The notes: a model not told the origin generated them from the letters alone. 64,000 nt of DNA from Olivibacter sp. XZL3 (GCF_004368405.1 NZ_SBJH01000059.1:62001-126000), one strand, 5' to 3'; counted from the stretch's first letter, positions 43,278 through 52,924 are shown. Program-made: numbers and translations.

Positions 43278-45788
43278 TTACCGGAAGCCCAGCCTGATCG
43301 CCTTCAGTCGCAGTGCATTACCGATAACCGATACCGAGCTGAGGCTCATAGCCAATGCAGCAATCATCGGCGACAACAGGATGCCGGTGAAGGGATATAA
43401 AATACCCGCAGCGATAGGAATGCCCAATGCATTGTATCCAAGTGCAAAAAACAGGTTCTGTTTAATATTCTGCATAACCTGGTGACTCAAAAGCCGCGCT
43501 TTGGCAATGCCGTTCAAATCGCCTTTCACCAGCGTAATGGCAGCACTCTCAATGGCTACATCTGTACCTGTACCCATGGCTATGCCTATATCGGCCTGCG
43601 ACAGGGCCGGGGCATCATTGATCCCATCACCGGCCATAGCCACTTTTTTGCCCTCCGATTGCAGGCGCTTTATTTCCTCCAGTTTGTTTTCGGGCAGCAT
43701 CTGCGCTTTAAATCCATTTAGACCTAAGGTGCTGCTTACGGCGCTGGCCGTATGTTCATTGTCGCCGGTCAACATGATCACCTGCAGGCCTTCCGCCTGT
43801 AGCCGTCGTATAGCCTCCCGGCTGGTGGCTTTGATTTTATCGGTGATTACCACAAAACCGATCGCCTCTTTGTTTTCCGATAAAAAGGAAACCGTCTTAC
43901 CCGCCTGCTGCTCCTTGGCGGCCTGTGCGAATAAGGCCGCCGGTATGGCCACCTGCAATGCTTGTAGCAGCTTGCTGTTCCCCAAACCAAAGGTTTTGCC
44001 GTTGATACTGCCCTTGACGCCTTTGCCCGTCACCGCTTCAAAGCCGGTTACCGGTAGGAGCACTACATTTTTGGTTTTTCCATACTGCACGGTCGCCTGC
44101 GCCAAGGGGTGTTCACTGCTGCTGTTCAGCGATACAATATAGGGCAGCAGCGCGGCTTCTTGCCATCCATCGGCCGCCACGACCTTTTCCACGGAAGGTT
44201 TACCTTCCGTGACGGTGCCGGTTTTATCAATTACCAGTACGTCAATGGTATTCATCTTTTCAAGCGATTCCGCATTTTTAATCAGCACCCCATTCTGGGC
44301 ACCTTTCCCCACGCCAACCATGACGGACATCGGCGTTGCCAGGCCCAAGGCGCAGGGGCAGGCGATAATTAGCACGGCAAGGGCATTTACGAAGGCATAT
44401 ACATAGCGCGGATCGGGCCCCCATATTGCCCAAAGGATAGCGGTAAGCACGGCAATGCCGATGACCACCGGTACAAAATATCCGGATATTTTATCGGCAA
44501 GTTTCTGGATGGGAGCTTTCGAGCGGCTGGCATGATTAACCATCTCGACGATTTGCGAAAGCAGGGTGTCTGCGCCCACTTTTTCGGCTTTCATGACAAA
44601 GGTTTTGTTTCCGTTTATAGTGGCGGCCACAACCGGATCTCCCGGGTGTCTACTTATTGGTATGGGCTCGCCGGTAATCATGGATTCATCGATGGTGGGC
44701 TCGCCGTCTGTGATGACTCCATCCACCGGAATCTTCTCTCCCGGCTTTACCCTTAGCAGGTCTCCTGGCTGAATGCGATCAATGTCTACGGTCTCCTCCT
44801 TGCCATCGCTAATTTTGGTCGCCTGATTCGGGGCGAGCTTCAACAGCTCGCTGATCGCTGTATTGGTTTTGCTGTGCGCTTTCGCTTCCAGTACTTGTCC
44901 AAGCAGTACCAGTGTGAGAATTACGGTAGCTGCCTCGAAATAAACATATACCGATTCGTGCATTTTAAAGCGGTCGGGAAAAATGCCCGGGAACAGTAAA
45001 GCGATCACGCTGAACACCCATGCTGCGCCTGCTCCGATACCGATCAGGGTAAACATATTGTAATGGCGGGATAAGAGCGATTGCCAGGCCCGTTGAAAGA
45101 ACATCCAAGTGGCATAAAAAATAACCGGGATAGAGAGTCCGAATTGAACCAGGTCCCAACCTCTTTTGCTCATGATTTGATGTAACGGATTATTGGGTAG
45201 CATATCCGACATGGAAATCAAAAAAATAGGTAGGGTAAAGGCGACGGCTATCGTCAGTTTACGGAGCAGCTGTTGGTAGCTTACATCGTCTTCGTCGTTA
45301 CTGCTGCCTTGCAAGGGCACGAGGTTCATCCCGCAGATCGGGCAGGCACCCGGCCTGTCGCGGATAATTTCAGGATGCATGGGGCAGGTATACTGTGTGC
45401 GCCTTTGTTCGGACACGGGCGCTTTCACCAGGTTCATCCCGCAAACCGGGCAATTACCCGGGCCATCGTAGGCTTTATCGCCCTCGCAATGCATCGGGCA
45501 ATAATATTTTTGGCCGGCGGTGGGAGGTAACGGCCCCGGCGATATCACGGACTTTGCCGGTGGATGTGCGTGGTGATTCCCCGAAGCCATTTCGAGACTG
45601 TAATTGCCTGCACGTGCGATTGCTTTTTGAAGAGTGCCCGTATTGACATGCTGCGCCATAGATATAGTTGCTTCGGGCGGATCAAGGCTTACCACCGCAT
45701 GGATACCTTCTATTCCGTTCAATGCCTCCTCTACTTTTTCACGGCAGCCTGCGCAGCTCATGCCGTGGATGATGTATCGATGTGTCAT
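43278..45788 (-). CDS. copA: Copper-translocating P1B-type ATPase
   Basis: The 836-residue protein has an N-terminal HMA domain ('GMSCAGC', Cys12, Cys15), two short heavy-metal-binding knuckles ('YCPMHCEGD...CPVCGM', about 96-118, and 'YTCPMHPEII...CPICGM', about 133-154), membrane segments, the actuator 'TGEP' (372-375), the membrane 'CPC' at 477-479, the phosphorylation 'DKTGT' (521-525) and 'HP' (560-561). CPC with a CxxC HMA domain marks Cu(I) export. It is a single gene; no chaperone or regulator gene is linked. A palindrome lies upstream. Confidence 0.95.
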   Translation of the reverse strand: MTHRYIIHGMSCAGCREKVEEALNGIEGIHAVVSLDPPEATISMAQHVNTGTLQKAIARAGNYSLEMASGNHHAHPPAKSVISPGPLPPTAGQKYYCPMHCEGDKAYDGPGNCPVCGMNLVKAPVSEQRRTQYTCPMHPEIIRDRPGACPICGMNLVPLQGSSNDEDDVSYQQLLRKLTIAVAFTLPIFLISMSDMLPNNPLHQIMSKRGWDLVQFGLSIPVIFYATWMFFQRAWQSLLSRHYNMFTLIGIGAGAAWVFSVIALLFPGIFPDRFKMHESVYVYFEAATVILTLVLLGQVLEAKAHSKTNTAISELLKLAPNQATKISDGKEETVDIDRIQPGDLLRVKPGEKIPVDGVITDGEPTIDESMITGEPIPISRHPGDPVVAATINGNKTFVMKAEKVGADTLLSQIVEMVNHASRSKAPIQKLADKISGYFVPVVIGIAVLTAILWAIWGPDPRYVYAFVNALAVLIIACPCALGLATPMSVMVGVGKGAQNGVLIKNAESLEKMNTIDVLVIDKTGTVTEGKPSVEKVVAADGWQEAALLPYIVSLNSSSEHPLAQATVQYGKTKNVVLLPVTGFEAVTGKGVKGSINGKTFGLGNSKLLQALQVAIPAALFAQAAKEQQAGKTVSFLSENKEAIGFVVITDKIKATSREAIRRLQAEGLQVIMLTGDNEHTASAVSSTLGLNGFKAQMLPENKLEEIKRLQSEGKKVAMAGDGINDAPALSQADIGIAMGTGTDVAIESAAITLVKGDLNGIAKARLLSHQVMQNIKQNLFFALGYNALGIPIAAGILYPFTGILLSPMIAALAMSLSSVSVIGNALRLKAIRLGFR

Positions 45789-45820
45789 TGTGTTCTTCGC
45801 TGAGAGATGCTTCCGCAGGT

Positions 45821-45839
45821 TAACTGGTTAAATCAGTTA
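45821..45839. promoter_or_regulatory. Inverted repeat TAACTG-N7-CAGTTA upstream of copA
   Basis: A perfect 6-bp inverted repeat (45821-45826 and 45834-45839) lies 33-51 bases before the copA start, extended by a near-match (GGT[T]AACTG/CAGTTACC). This is a good position for a metal-responsive repressor or activator, but the regulator is not in the window. Confidence 0.4.
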
Positions 45840-46043
45840 CCTGTGTCGCTTACAAAATAAAAAAAAATAGTGCTATTATGCTAATTCGTAGGAAGAAATT
45901 TTAAAAGCGAGCGATTTATATATAGCCTGATCAGTGGCCGGTAAACATTTTTGTCTCTCAGCTGTATCATAATGGGGAGACTGATACCAACATTCGGATC
46001 GAGAAGAAGGATAAGGAACAGCCCTCAATATAGAATATGCCTT

Positions 46044-47525
46044 ATGAAAGCAGCGATTTTAAAGAAATACGGTACGCCGGAGCAATTTCATTTTGCAGAG
46101 CTTGATGTGCCTGTGATAAAAGAAGGAGAAATTCTGGTCAGAAACAAAGCTTCGTCAGTCAATCCGGTTGATATACTGGTGCGGCAGGGAAAGCTGAAGC
46201 TGCTGACCGGCATCAGCAGCGGGCAGGTGATCGGCAGTGACTTTAGCGGCGTAGTTGTCGCCTCTAAAAGCGCCCGGTTCAAGGAAGGTGATGAGGTTTT
46301 TGGTGTTTTGAACGCTACAAAAGGCGGGGCCTACGCCGAACTTCTGCAGGCGAATGGACAACATGCCGCGCTAAAGCCATCAACATTAAGCCATACTGAA
46401 GCGGCCGCTTTGCCAATGGTCGCATTAACCGCATGGCAAGGTCTTGTAAAGGACGGTAAAATTCAAGGCGGTGATAAAGTGCTGATCCTTGGCTGTACCG
46501 GTGGGGTTGGTTCGGTTGCAGTGCAAATTGCTAAGGCTTTTGAAGCGAAGGTATCGGGCACGTGCAGCAAAGAACATATGGAATTTGCTAAATCGCTCGG
46601 TTGCGACCGCATTCTTGACTATGAAAAAGAAAAGGTTCCGAGTGACGAAAAATTCGACCTTATTTTTGATGCCAGTGGTTTTTTCAGTATCAGCGATTAT
46701 AAGGACAATCTCACTTCGGATGCCATGTTTGTGTCCACCCGGGGAGGTACAGACGATGCTTCGGGAATAGTAAAGGCTGCTAAGGGTGCGATCTTTGATA
46801 AACGGATGCGGATCGTTGTTGAACAGCCGAACTCGGCAGATCTCGACAAGATACGTGAGTTGGTAGATTCGGGCCAGCTAAAGCCTGTGGTTGCGCAGAC
46901 TTTTCTGTTCGAGAATGTGGCCGAGGCACATCATTATATGGAGAAAGAAAGTGTCGTAGGTAAGGTGGTTATTGAGATACCCGACGTTGGCCTCACTCCG
47001 AAAGACCAACAGGCGATCCAACGGATAAAAACAACGAAAGAGCCAAACTACACGCGGGAGCTCGTTGCTACCGGCTTTATAGCCGGTCTGCGAAGTATGT
47101 CTGCACCGGTAATTGCACGGGATATGATCTTAAATACAACTGGCGGGCAACTCCAATCCAGTCGTTTACGTTTCTTACAGAGTCCGGCAGTGTCCACCGT
47201 TTTGAAACTCCTTGCAACAACGGAGATGGTTGCTGATAAGCTACCTTCAGTACCCAACAGAATAAAGCCGCTGTCGCTTGTCGTGCGGGCCGCCTCGGGT
47301 GCCACCTCGTCGGCGGCGGTGGCAAAGAAGACCCGCCATAGTACAGTTGCGGCAGCAATTGTGGGCGGACTTGCGGCAATCGCGGCCACCTATGCCATGT
47401 ATTACGTTAGAACGGGTGTCGCAAAAAAGACTAAATTGCCGGACGTCGTTCTCGGGATGATGGAGGACGCACTCGTTTTGGCGGTTGGCGCAGCACTCGC
47501 ACAACGGACAAAAGGTACGACATGA
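46044..47525 (+). CDS. MDR-family NAD(P)H oxidoreductase fused to a DUF4126 membrane domain
   Basis: From ATG 46044 the 493-residue protein has the quinone-oxidoreductase/zinc-independent MDR fold (1 to about 315: 'MKAAILKKYGTPEQFHF', 'KVLILGCTGGVGSVAVQIAK' as the Rossmann dinucleotide loop, 'VGKVVIEI'). After about residue 325 a second domain follows: 'ATGFIAGLRSMSAPVIARD', 'LLATTEMVADKLPSVPNRI', 'RAASGATSSAAVAKK' and a hydrophobic end, the DUF4126 pattern. Both domains are usually separate proteins. The upstream in-frame start at 45951 is less likely. It is divergent from copA. Confidence 0.8.
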   Translation: MKAAILKKYGTPEQFHFAELDVPVIKEGEILVRNKASSVNPVDILVRQGKLKLLTGISSGQVIGSDFSGVVVASKSARFKEGDEVFGVLNATKGGAYAELLQANGQHAALKPSTLSHTEAAALPMVALTAWQGLVKDGKIQGGDKVLILGCTGGVGSVAVQIAKAFEAKVSGTCSKEHMEFAKSLGCDRILDYEKEKVPSDEKFDLIFDASGFFSISDYKDNLTSDAMFVSTRGGTDDASGIVKAAKGAIFDKRMRIVVEQPNSADLDKIRELVDSGQLKPVVAQTFLFENVAEAHHYMEKESVVGKVVIEIPDVGLTPKDQQAIQRIKTTKEPNYTRELVATGFIAGLRSMSAPVIARDMILNTTGGQLQSSRLRFLQSPAVSTVLKLLATTEMVADKLPSVPNRIKPLSLVVRAASGATSSAAVAKKTRHSTVAAAIVGGLAAIAATYAMYYVRTGVAKKTKLPDVVLGMMEDALVLAVGAALAQRTKGTT

Positions 47526-47657
47526 CCTGGTTTGTTGTTTGTTTGTTATTCGTTGTGAGCGATAAAACAGTAGCAGTAGCAGGCGACCCAAGCCTAAAGC
47601 CTAAAGCGTAATACCAATTGCCTACCGCCTATTGCCTAAAGCCTAGTGCGAGACGAT

Positions 47658-48098
47658 TTATGCTTCATGCGATTCGAAACGACCGGTTCCTTCTTCTATA
47701 TTGATTCGATAGACGATCAAACTGTCCCGAAGATCCGGGCTTATCGCATGGGAAGGGTTTCGTCCGGGCTCATTGGTATTGGGCATAATACGCAAAATTA
47801 AGCCTTGCATGGCCTGCTGACGCTCCATGTCTTTCAATTCCTCAAAGGTTCCCCAAAGAATGATACTCTTCCATTTGAACATGCTTTCAATTTCATCAAC
47901 CTGAAAACATACCCGTGGATTCGCGCGCAGCATTTCTATTTTTTTGCCTTCGCCCGAATGGGCGTATATCGCATTGTTTTGGTAAACATAATTGATCGGC
48001 ACGATATAGGTTTCTCCGTTTACATGGCATCCCAGGCGGCCAATGAATTGGCTTTTCAATAAATCGACTATTTCTCTTTTATTTAGTTCTCCAAGCAT
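47658..48098 (-). CDS. Pyridoxamine 5'-phosphate oxidase-like flavin-binding protein
   Basis: The 146-residue protein has the split-barrel fold of the PNPOx-like/NimA group: 'IGRLGCHVNGETYIVPINYV', 'AIYAHSGEGKKIEMLRANPR', 'VCFQVDEIESMFKWKSIILW'. Such proteins bind FMN, F420 or heme and reduce small molecules or protect against stress. The gene has no close operon partner. The specific substrate is unknown. Confidence 0.85.
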   Translation of the reverse strand: MLGELNKREIVDLLKSQFIGRLGCHVNGETYIVPINYVYQNNAIYAHSGEGKKIEMLRANPRVCFQVDEIESMFKWKSIILWGTFEELKDMERQQAMQGLILRIMPNTNEPGRNPSHAISPDLRDSLIVYRINIEEGTGRFESHEA

Positions 48099-48198
48099 AG
48101 TGTCATTGAATATCTTTAAAATTACTTAAAATTCTTGATTATCAAAAACAAGAGGTTTACGTGGGTAAATGCTTACGGTTATAAAAACCGCCATATCG

Positions 48199-48963
48199 TT
48201 AAGTTCCCTTCTTTTCAACCAAATAGTTCCAATATCTTCTTGGAACATGCTTTAAATGTAGTTTGATGTTTTTTCTAGATTCTATATTGGTACTTTTAAA
48301 GTAAGTGATCCATAAATGCTGAAACTCCAGTTCTCGGGGATCCAGCTCTACTTCAAAACTATATGGATCCGATATGCGCTCGTCATTGGAACGGGAAACC
48401 TCCTGTACGGCATGTCCATCATAATGGTAGCCATAATTCCGGCGCAGGTCATAGATCAACCAATGCTGATCTGCAAACCTGTTCTTAAAGAAATTTGTTA
48501 CCAAGGGCAGTACATTGAAATCCGGTTCTATCAGGGCTGTATAGAGATTTTCGGAAGATTTTACAAACCGAACGAAAGCTTTCATGCGATGCCTTTCCCT
48601 ACTTACTTTTTTTATGGTTTGATGCATCATTAGCATTTCTGTATTTCCATAGTTTCCCATGTCAATGCTACCTGTCTTAAAGAGCTTTACGATCAATCGG
48701 AAACCGTTCTGCCAGGCCTGCGGTGTATCAGCCAGAAAATTATGGTAAAAAGTTTGGATACCCTTCTTTCCTATGATTTTTTCCATGCCGACGAATATCC
48801 GATTCCACTTGGTGTCATCGGTAATAATCATGCGATGCTTACTGAACAGGTCGGTTTCCGGTATCTTGTCTTTTATTGGAATAGCATTAAACTCCTTGCG
48901 TTCAAAGGCTTCGAATACACAGCACAAAAAACCACTGAAGCTTCCATCAAATATATAATGCAT
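48199..48963 (-). CDS. TIGR03915-family DNA-metabolism protein (DUF4130)
   Basis: The 254-residue protein starts 'MHYIFDGSFSGFLCCVFEAF', the characteristic opening of the TIGR03915 family, and contains the DUF4130-like segment 'LYTALIEPDFNVLPLVTNFF' and 'WLIYDLRRNYGYHYDGHAVQ'. The family is always next to a TIGR03916 radical-SAM protein, here directly upstream with a one-base overlap (48963). The pair is predicted to act in DNA modification or repair; the reaction is not known. Confidence 0.88.
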   Translation of the reverse strand: MHYIFDGSFSGFLCCVFEAFERKEFNAIPIKDKIPETDLFSKHRMIITDDTKWNRIFVGMEKIIGKKGIQTFYHNFLADTPQAWQNGFRLIVKLFKTGSIDMGNYGNTEMLMMHQTIKKVSRERHRMKAFVRFVKSSENLYTALIEPDFNVLPLVTNFFKNRFADQHWLIYDLRRNYGYHYDGHAVQEVSRSNDERISDPYSFEVELDPRELEFQHLWITYFKSTNIESRKNIKLHLKHVPRRYWNYLVEKKGT

Positions 48964-50216
48964 CAGAATAAAGATAATTGAGATGCTGAACGGATCAGCG
49001 CTGATTTTGGATTATGTTCGAGGATTGCTTTTTTGATACGCTCAGGATATAGAAATCCCGAACTGGCCACGGTATCCTGGCAGATCATGAAATATTTGGC
49101 TCTACTGTGGGCTATCCCTAATTTTTGGAGCTGAAATTCCTTTAATTTGCCATATTTCCTAGCTTGGATGATCTTGCGAGCGGAATGCGTGCCAATTCCG
49201 GGAATTCTTATGATCCAATTATAATCGGCTTTGTTAATATCGATTGGAAAATACTGGGGGTTTCGCAGGGCCCAGGATAATTTGGGGTCTATATCCAACT
49301 CCAGATGCTGATGTTTGTTATTAAGAATTTCATTCAAGGAAAACCCATAGAACCGCAACAGCCAATCGGTCTGATAAAGCCGGTTTTCACGGACCAATGG
49401 CGGGGTAGTACCTACTTGCGGAAGTTTACTGTCCTTATCGTTGATAGGTATATATCCTGAATAGTACACCCGCTTTAAGTCGAAATCTTTATAATATTCG
49501 CTTGCGGTTTGCATAATCTGCAAGTCGTTCTCAGGAGTGGCGCCTATTACCATCTGTGTACTCTGTCCGGCCGGTACAAATAGTGGAACTTTCTTGAGGA
49601 ACTTTTTATCTCGTTGCGCTGCTTTAATTTCATTTTTGACTATGGTGAGGGGTTCACGTACGGACTGATGGTCTTTTTCCGGGGCAACGAGTTTTAGCCC
49701 TTCCTCTGTTGGAATTTCAAGATTAACGCTCATACGATCTACATATAATCCGGCCTCTTTTAGCAAAGCTTCACTTGCTCCGGGAATAGCTTTTAGATGG
49801 ATATAGCCATTGAACCTCTCTTCTGTTCTGAGCTTTTTGACTACCAACATAAGCCGCTCCATCGTATAATCCGCCGACTTAAATATTCCGGAGCTTAAAA
49901 AGAGACCTTCAATATAATTCCTGCGATAAAAATTCATAGTCAGCTCTACCACTTCTTTTACTGAAAATGCTGATCGCTGGACATCATTGCTGCGTCGGCT
50001 AACACAAAATGCACAATCATATATGCAATAATTCGTCATCAAAATCTTTAATAGAGACACACAACGTCCGTCTTCTGTATAAGTATGACAGATTCCACTC
50101 GCAGAAGAATCCCCAATACCACCCCCATTTTTTCGCTTTCCGCCACTCGAGCTACAACTGACATCGTATTTTGCGGCATCCGCCAATATTTTCAACTTTT
50201 CATCAAATCCAAGCAT
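48963..50216 (-). CDS. TIGR03916-family radical-SAM DNA modification/repair protein
   Basis: The 417-residue protein has the radical-SAM cluster Cys64-x3-Cys68-x2-Cys71 ('NYCIYDCAFCVSRR'), a SAM-binding TIM-barrel (about 60-290), and a C-terminal helix-hairpin-helix DNA-binding motif at about 336-352 ('IRIPGIGTHSARKIIQARK'). An N-terminal 'CSSSGG' segment adds cysteines. It is the partner of the TIGR03915 protein, with which it shares one base. The combination of radical SAM and HhH points to chemistry on DNA. Confidence 0.92.
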   Translation of the reverse strand: MLGFDEKLKILADAAKYDVSCSSSGGKRKNGGGIGDSSASGICHTYTEDGRCVSLLKILMTNYCIYDCAFCVSRRSNDVQRSAFSVKEVVELTMNFYRRNYIEGLFLSSGIFKSADYTMERLMLVVKKLRTEERFNGYIHLKAIPGASEALLKEAGLYVDRMSVNLEIPTEEGLKLVAPEKDHQSVREPLTIVKNEIKAAQRDKKFLKKVPLFVPAGQSTQMVIGATPENDLQIMQTASEYYKDFDLKRVYYSGYIPINDKDSKLPQVGTTPPLVRENRLYQTDWLLRFYGFSLNEILNNKHQHLELDIDPKLSWALRNPQYFPIDINKADYNWIIRIPGIGTHSARKIIQARKYGKLKEFQLQKLGIAHSRAKYFMICQDTVASSGFLYPERIKKAILEHNPKSALIRSASQLSLF

Positions 50217-50378
50217 ATGCTCAATATATTAGTCGAATCGTTTCAAATGTACTAAAAAAATTAGTATAAAAGGTGATTTGCGGATAAGTTTTCAATTATA
50301 ACTTTGGCGTTGGAGGCTTTAAACGTTATATCGACATAAATCGATTGTGTATGCCAAGGAATCCGATTGTGATGTTGA

Positions 50379-51122
50379 CTATTTTTTGAAAGATAGTGTT
50401 TTCTTAATAAGCGCTGCATTGCTTTCCGCTTTGGTGGTTTCGTCAATATAAAGGGTGTCCTCAAATCCAACCCGCGTGCTGTAGTTTCGTTCGAATGCTT
50501 TTTCAATCAGAGCCCAGCAAGTCCCGTTCAAACCGTGTAAAAGAATCTCTTGTCTGGAGATAACCGGCAATATAACTTTTTCAATTGCAGAAACGTTTTC
50601 CAGCGCACCTGAAATTGTATGCTCTTGCGGTTCGATTAATATTCGGAAACAATATTTAAGCAGGCCAGAGTTTATCAATTTTTTCGCGTCGGCTACCTTC
50701 GAAATTCCTGCTTCAATAGAAACTGCTTTATCCAAAAGCATTTTAATAATTTGCTCACAATTGTCTTCGCCAAAATTAACAGAAACAAAGTCCGGAAAAG
50801 TCGTCCATCCGTTTATAAGTTTTTTTCTTAATTCAAAATTCGGTTCTATCCAGTCGCCGGTACTGATACCTATTGGAATATTTAATAGATGTTGCCTTAG
50901 GAGTGATAGCTGTTCAGCTACAAATTTGCCGTCCAATGTTTCTCTGCCATTTTTGTCCCTGACATGAAAATGAATTTGTTGGGCACCGGCAATTACCGAA
51001 AGTTTAGCTTCCGCTAAAATTTCTTCCTTGCTTGTTGGTATTTTTGTGCTGTCTAGCTTTGTTCTAGAGCCGTTTATAGCTGCCTTAATAAGTGGTGAGG
51101 TTAGTTTTTGGCTCATATTCAT
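50379..51122 (-). CDS. BKACE-family (DUF849) beta-keto acid cleavage enzyme
   Basis: The 247-residue protein has 'PLIKAAINGSRTKLDSTKIP', the metal-binding 'QIHFHVRDKNGRETLD' (His-x-His) and later 'ISTGDWIEPN', all typical for 3-keto-5-aminohexanoate cleavage enzymes, which split beta-keto acids with acetyl-CoA using zinc. It is about 30-50 residues shorter than the founding members. ATG 51116 (second Met) is an equal start choice. It is a single gene, so its true keto acid is unknown. Confidence 0.82.
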   Translation of the reverse strand: MNMSQKLTSPLIKAAINGSRTKLDSTKIPTSKEEILAEAKLSVIAGAQQIHFHVRDKNGRETLDGKFVAEQLSLLRQHLLNIPIGISTGDWIEPNFELRKKLINGWTTFPDFVSVNFGEDNCEQIIKMLLDKAVSIEAGISKVADAKKLINSGLLKYCFRILIEPQEHTISGALENVSAIEKVILPVISRQEILLHGLNGTCWALIEKAFERNYSTRVGFEDTLYIDETTKAESNAALIKKTLSFKK

Positions 51123-51383
51123 CGTTTTTTAGGACACCTCATGTTTCGATAGATCATAAAACTAGTTTATTTTTTTACTATCCGAAATCTCTAAGCCTTC
51201 AATTTTGAATTTTGACGGATGGCTTCTATTCTTTTCCCTTATACCGAAAGAGGTCTTTTATCTGGATAAGAAATTTGAAACAAATTTGCGATTTTCTTAT
51301 ACAATATAAACAACCTCCAGATTACCTTGTTCTCCTAACACATAGTTATAATTGCTAAAGGGCGCAAAATCGCTGCATTATTT

Positions 51384-52187
51384 ATGAAGATTGTCACCGC
51401 TGTTATTGAGACACCCAAAGGGCAAGGGCTAAAATATGATTTTGATCCTAAGTTAGGCTATTACCTACTGACAAAAGTCCTACCGATGGGCTTGGTATTC
51501 CCGTTCGATTTCGGCTTTATAATGGGAACGGTGGGAGAAGACGGGGATCCCTTGGACATGATCGTTCTATCCGAGCTTGGCACATTTACCGGCTGTGCAG
51601 TGAACTGTCGGGTCATCGGATGCCTGAAGGCCGATCAAAAGGAGCGGGATGGTGCTGTATTTAGAAACAATCGTTTCATTGGCATCCCGGAGGTATCCGT
51701 TTTGTACAGAGCCGTGCAGGATATCGCTGATTTGACGCCAGAAGTGAAGGAACAATTGGAACAGTTCTTTATTAATTATAACCAACAAGCCGGTAAAAAA
51801 TTCAAGCCCTTGGAATGGCTGCCAGCAGTCCGGGCAAACCAGCTGTTAGCGCAGGCCTTAGCAGAAAAGACAAGGCCCAATAAGCTGATCCAACTTTTTC
51901 TTCCTTTGTACGATTCGAATGCGAAGCCCTTTCCGGAGAAATACTATCTCACATTGCGGCAAGAGCTTACCGATCGTTTCGGGGGTGTGTCGATTTATAT
52001 GCATTCGCCGGTTAGCGGAATTTGGAACGACGAAAAAGGAAGAAAAGAAAAAGACATGTTGGTTGTCTATGAAGTTATGGTTGATCGGATTGAGGTCGAC
52101 TTCTGGACGAGTTACAAAAAAAAATTAGCGAAAACCTTTAAGCAAGATGAACTGCTTATCCGGCAAATGGAGATTGGTGTGCTGTAA
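51384..52187 (+). CDS. Inorganic-pyrophosphatase-like protein with C-terminal extension
   Basis: The 267-residue protein has the soluble family I pyrophosphatase core: 'ETPKGQGLKYDFDPKLGYY', 'PFDFGFI' and the metal-binding signature 'DGDPLDM' (53-59). The core ends at about residue 130. The remaining 135 residues ('RPNKLIQLFLPLYDSNAKPF', 'VSIYMHSPVSGIWNDEKGRK') are not part of usual 175-residue bacterial enzymes. It cleaves pyrophosphate if active; the tail may add a regulatory or partner-binding role. Confidence 0.82.
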   Translation: MKIVTAVIETPKGQGLKYDFDPKLGYYLLTKVLPMGLVFPFDFGFIMGTVGEDGDPLDMIVLSELGTFTGCAVNCRVIGCLKADQKERDGAVFRNNRFIGIPEVSVLYRAVQDIADLTPEVKEQLEQFFINYNQQAGKKFKPLEWLPAVRANQLLAQALAEKTRPNKLIQLFLPLYDSNAKPFPEKYYLTLRQELTDRFGGVSIYMHSPVSGIWNDEKGRKEKDMLVVYEVMVDRIEVDFWTSYKKKLAKTFKQDELLIRQMEIGVL

Positions 52188-52275
52188 GAAAAATCAGCTT
52201 ATTTATAAAGCTTAATGAAATTTCCGTCTTATAGTGTTTGTCTTTCTTTATGAAGGTCTAACCGAAGGTACGGTC

Positions 52276-52704
52276 TTAATTGGCATTATCAGACAACGTG
52301 ATTAATACAGCGCCGGCAACCATGATCGTTGCGCCCACAATAAGCTGCCAGGTAACCTTTTCTTTTAGGAAGAAAACAGAGAGAATGATGGCAATGACTA
52401 AGGATGTACGCTCTATCGTAGTGACGTATGATGCCGGCCCCATAGATAAAGCTTTATAAGAGAATAAAGTTGAAAGGGATGTACATACGCCTGCACTGAG
52501 CAAGAAGATCCATGCATTTTTTTCGATGGCTTTCCAAGTGCCAAAATTGCCTTGATAGAGAACAACAGACCACGAAATCATAAGAATCAGTATTGCCTGT
52601 ATAGCAAAGGCCAAACTCGAGTCTACGTCTTTTAATCCCGCTTTTGTTAGTACTATTACTAATGCAGCACATATCGCCGCTAATATTGCCCATAAAACCC
52701 ACAT
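52276..52704 (-). CDS. Half-size EamA (DMT superfamily) transporter
   Basis: From ATG 52704 the protein is 142 residues with about five membrane segments ('MWVLWAILAAICAALVIVL', 'FAIQAILILMISWSVVL', 'FLLSAGVCTSLSTLFSYKAL', 'TSLVIAIILSVFFLKEKV', 'LIVGATIMVAGAVLITLS'), one EamA unit in place of the usual two. Such half-size members dimerise to form a transporter. The frame is open to 52779, but the upstream part is not membrane-like. The substrate is unknown. Confidence 0.82.
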   Translation of the reverse strand: MWVLWAILAAICAALVIVLTKAGLKDVDSSLAFAIQAILILMISWSVVLYQGNFGTWKAIEKNAWIFLLSAGVCTSLSTLFSYKALSMGPASYVTTIERTSLVIAIILSVFFLKEKVTWQLIVGATIMVAGAVLITLSDNAN

Positions 52705-52924
52705 AGCTGTTCTCTTTCTATCACAAACAAGCGGATCCGTAAAAAGTTGTGCACCGAGATGTATCCAACAATAGTCCACACATATTTCTTCAAATTAATA
52801 TACATAAAACATCGTTAGGCTGAAGACATTATTTACCTTTTAACTGTTTTTCTCAGCTTTTCACAATTTAAGCTTTCCAATAGTACAATCGACTTAATTT
52901 GTGATTAACTGATTGGCTTTTAGG

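Noticed and set aside
43501-44142. 213-codon open frame antisense to copA
   Set aside because: It lies opposite a well-conserved P-type ATPase domain; the composition is a mirror of copA codon use, and no domain is visible.
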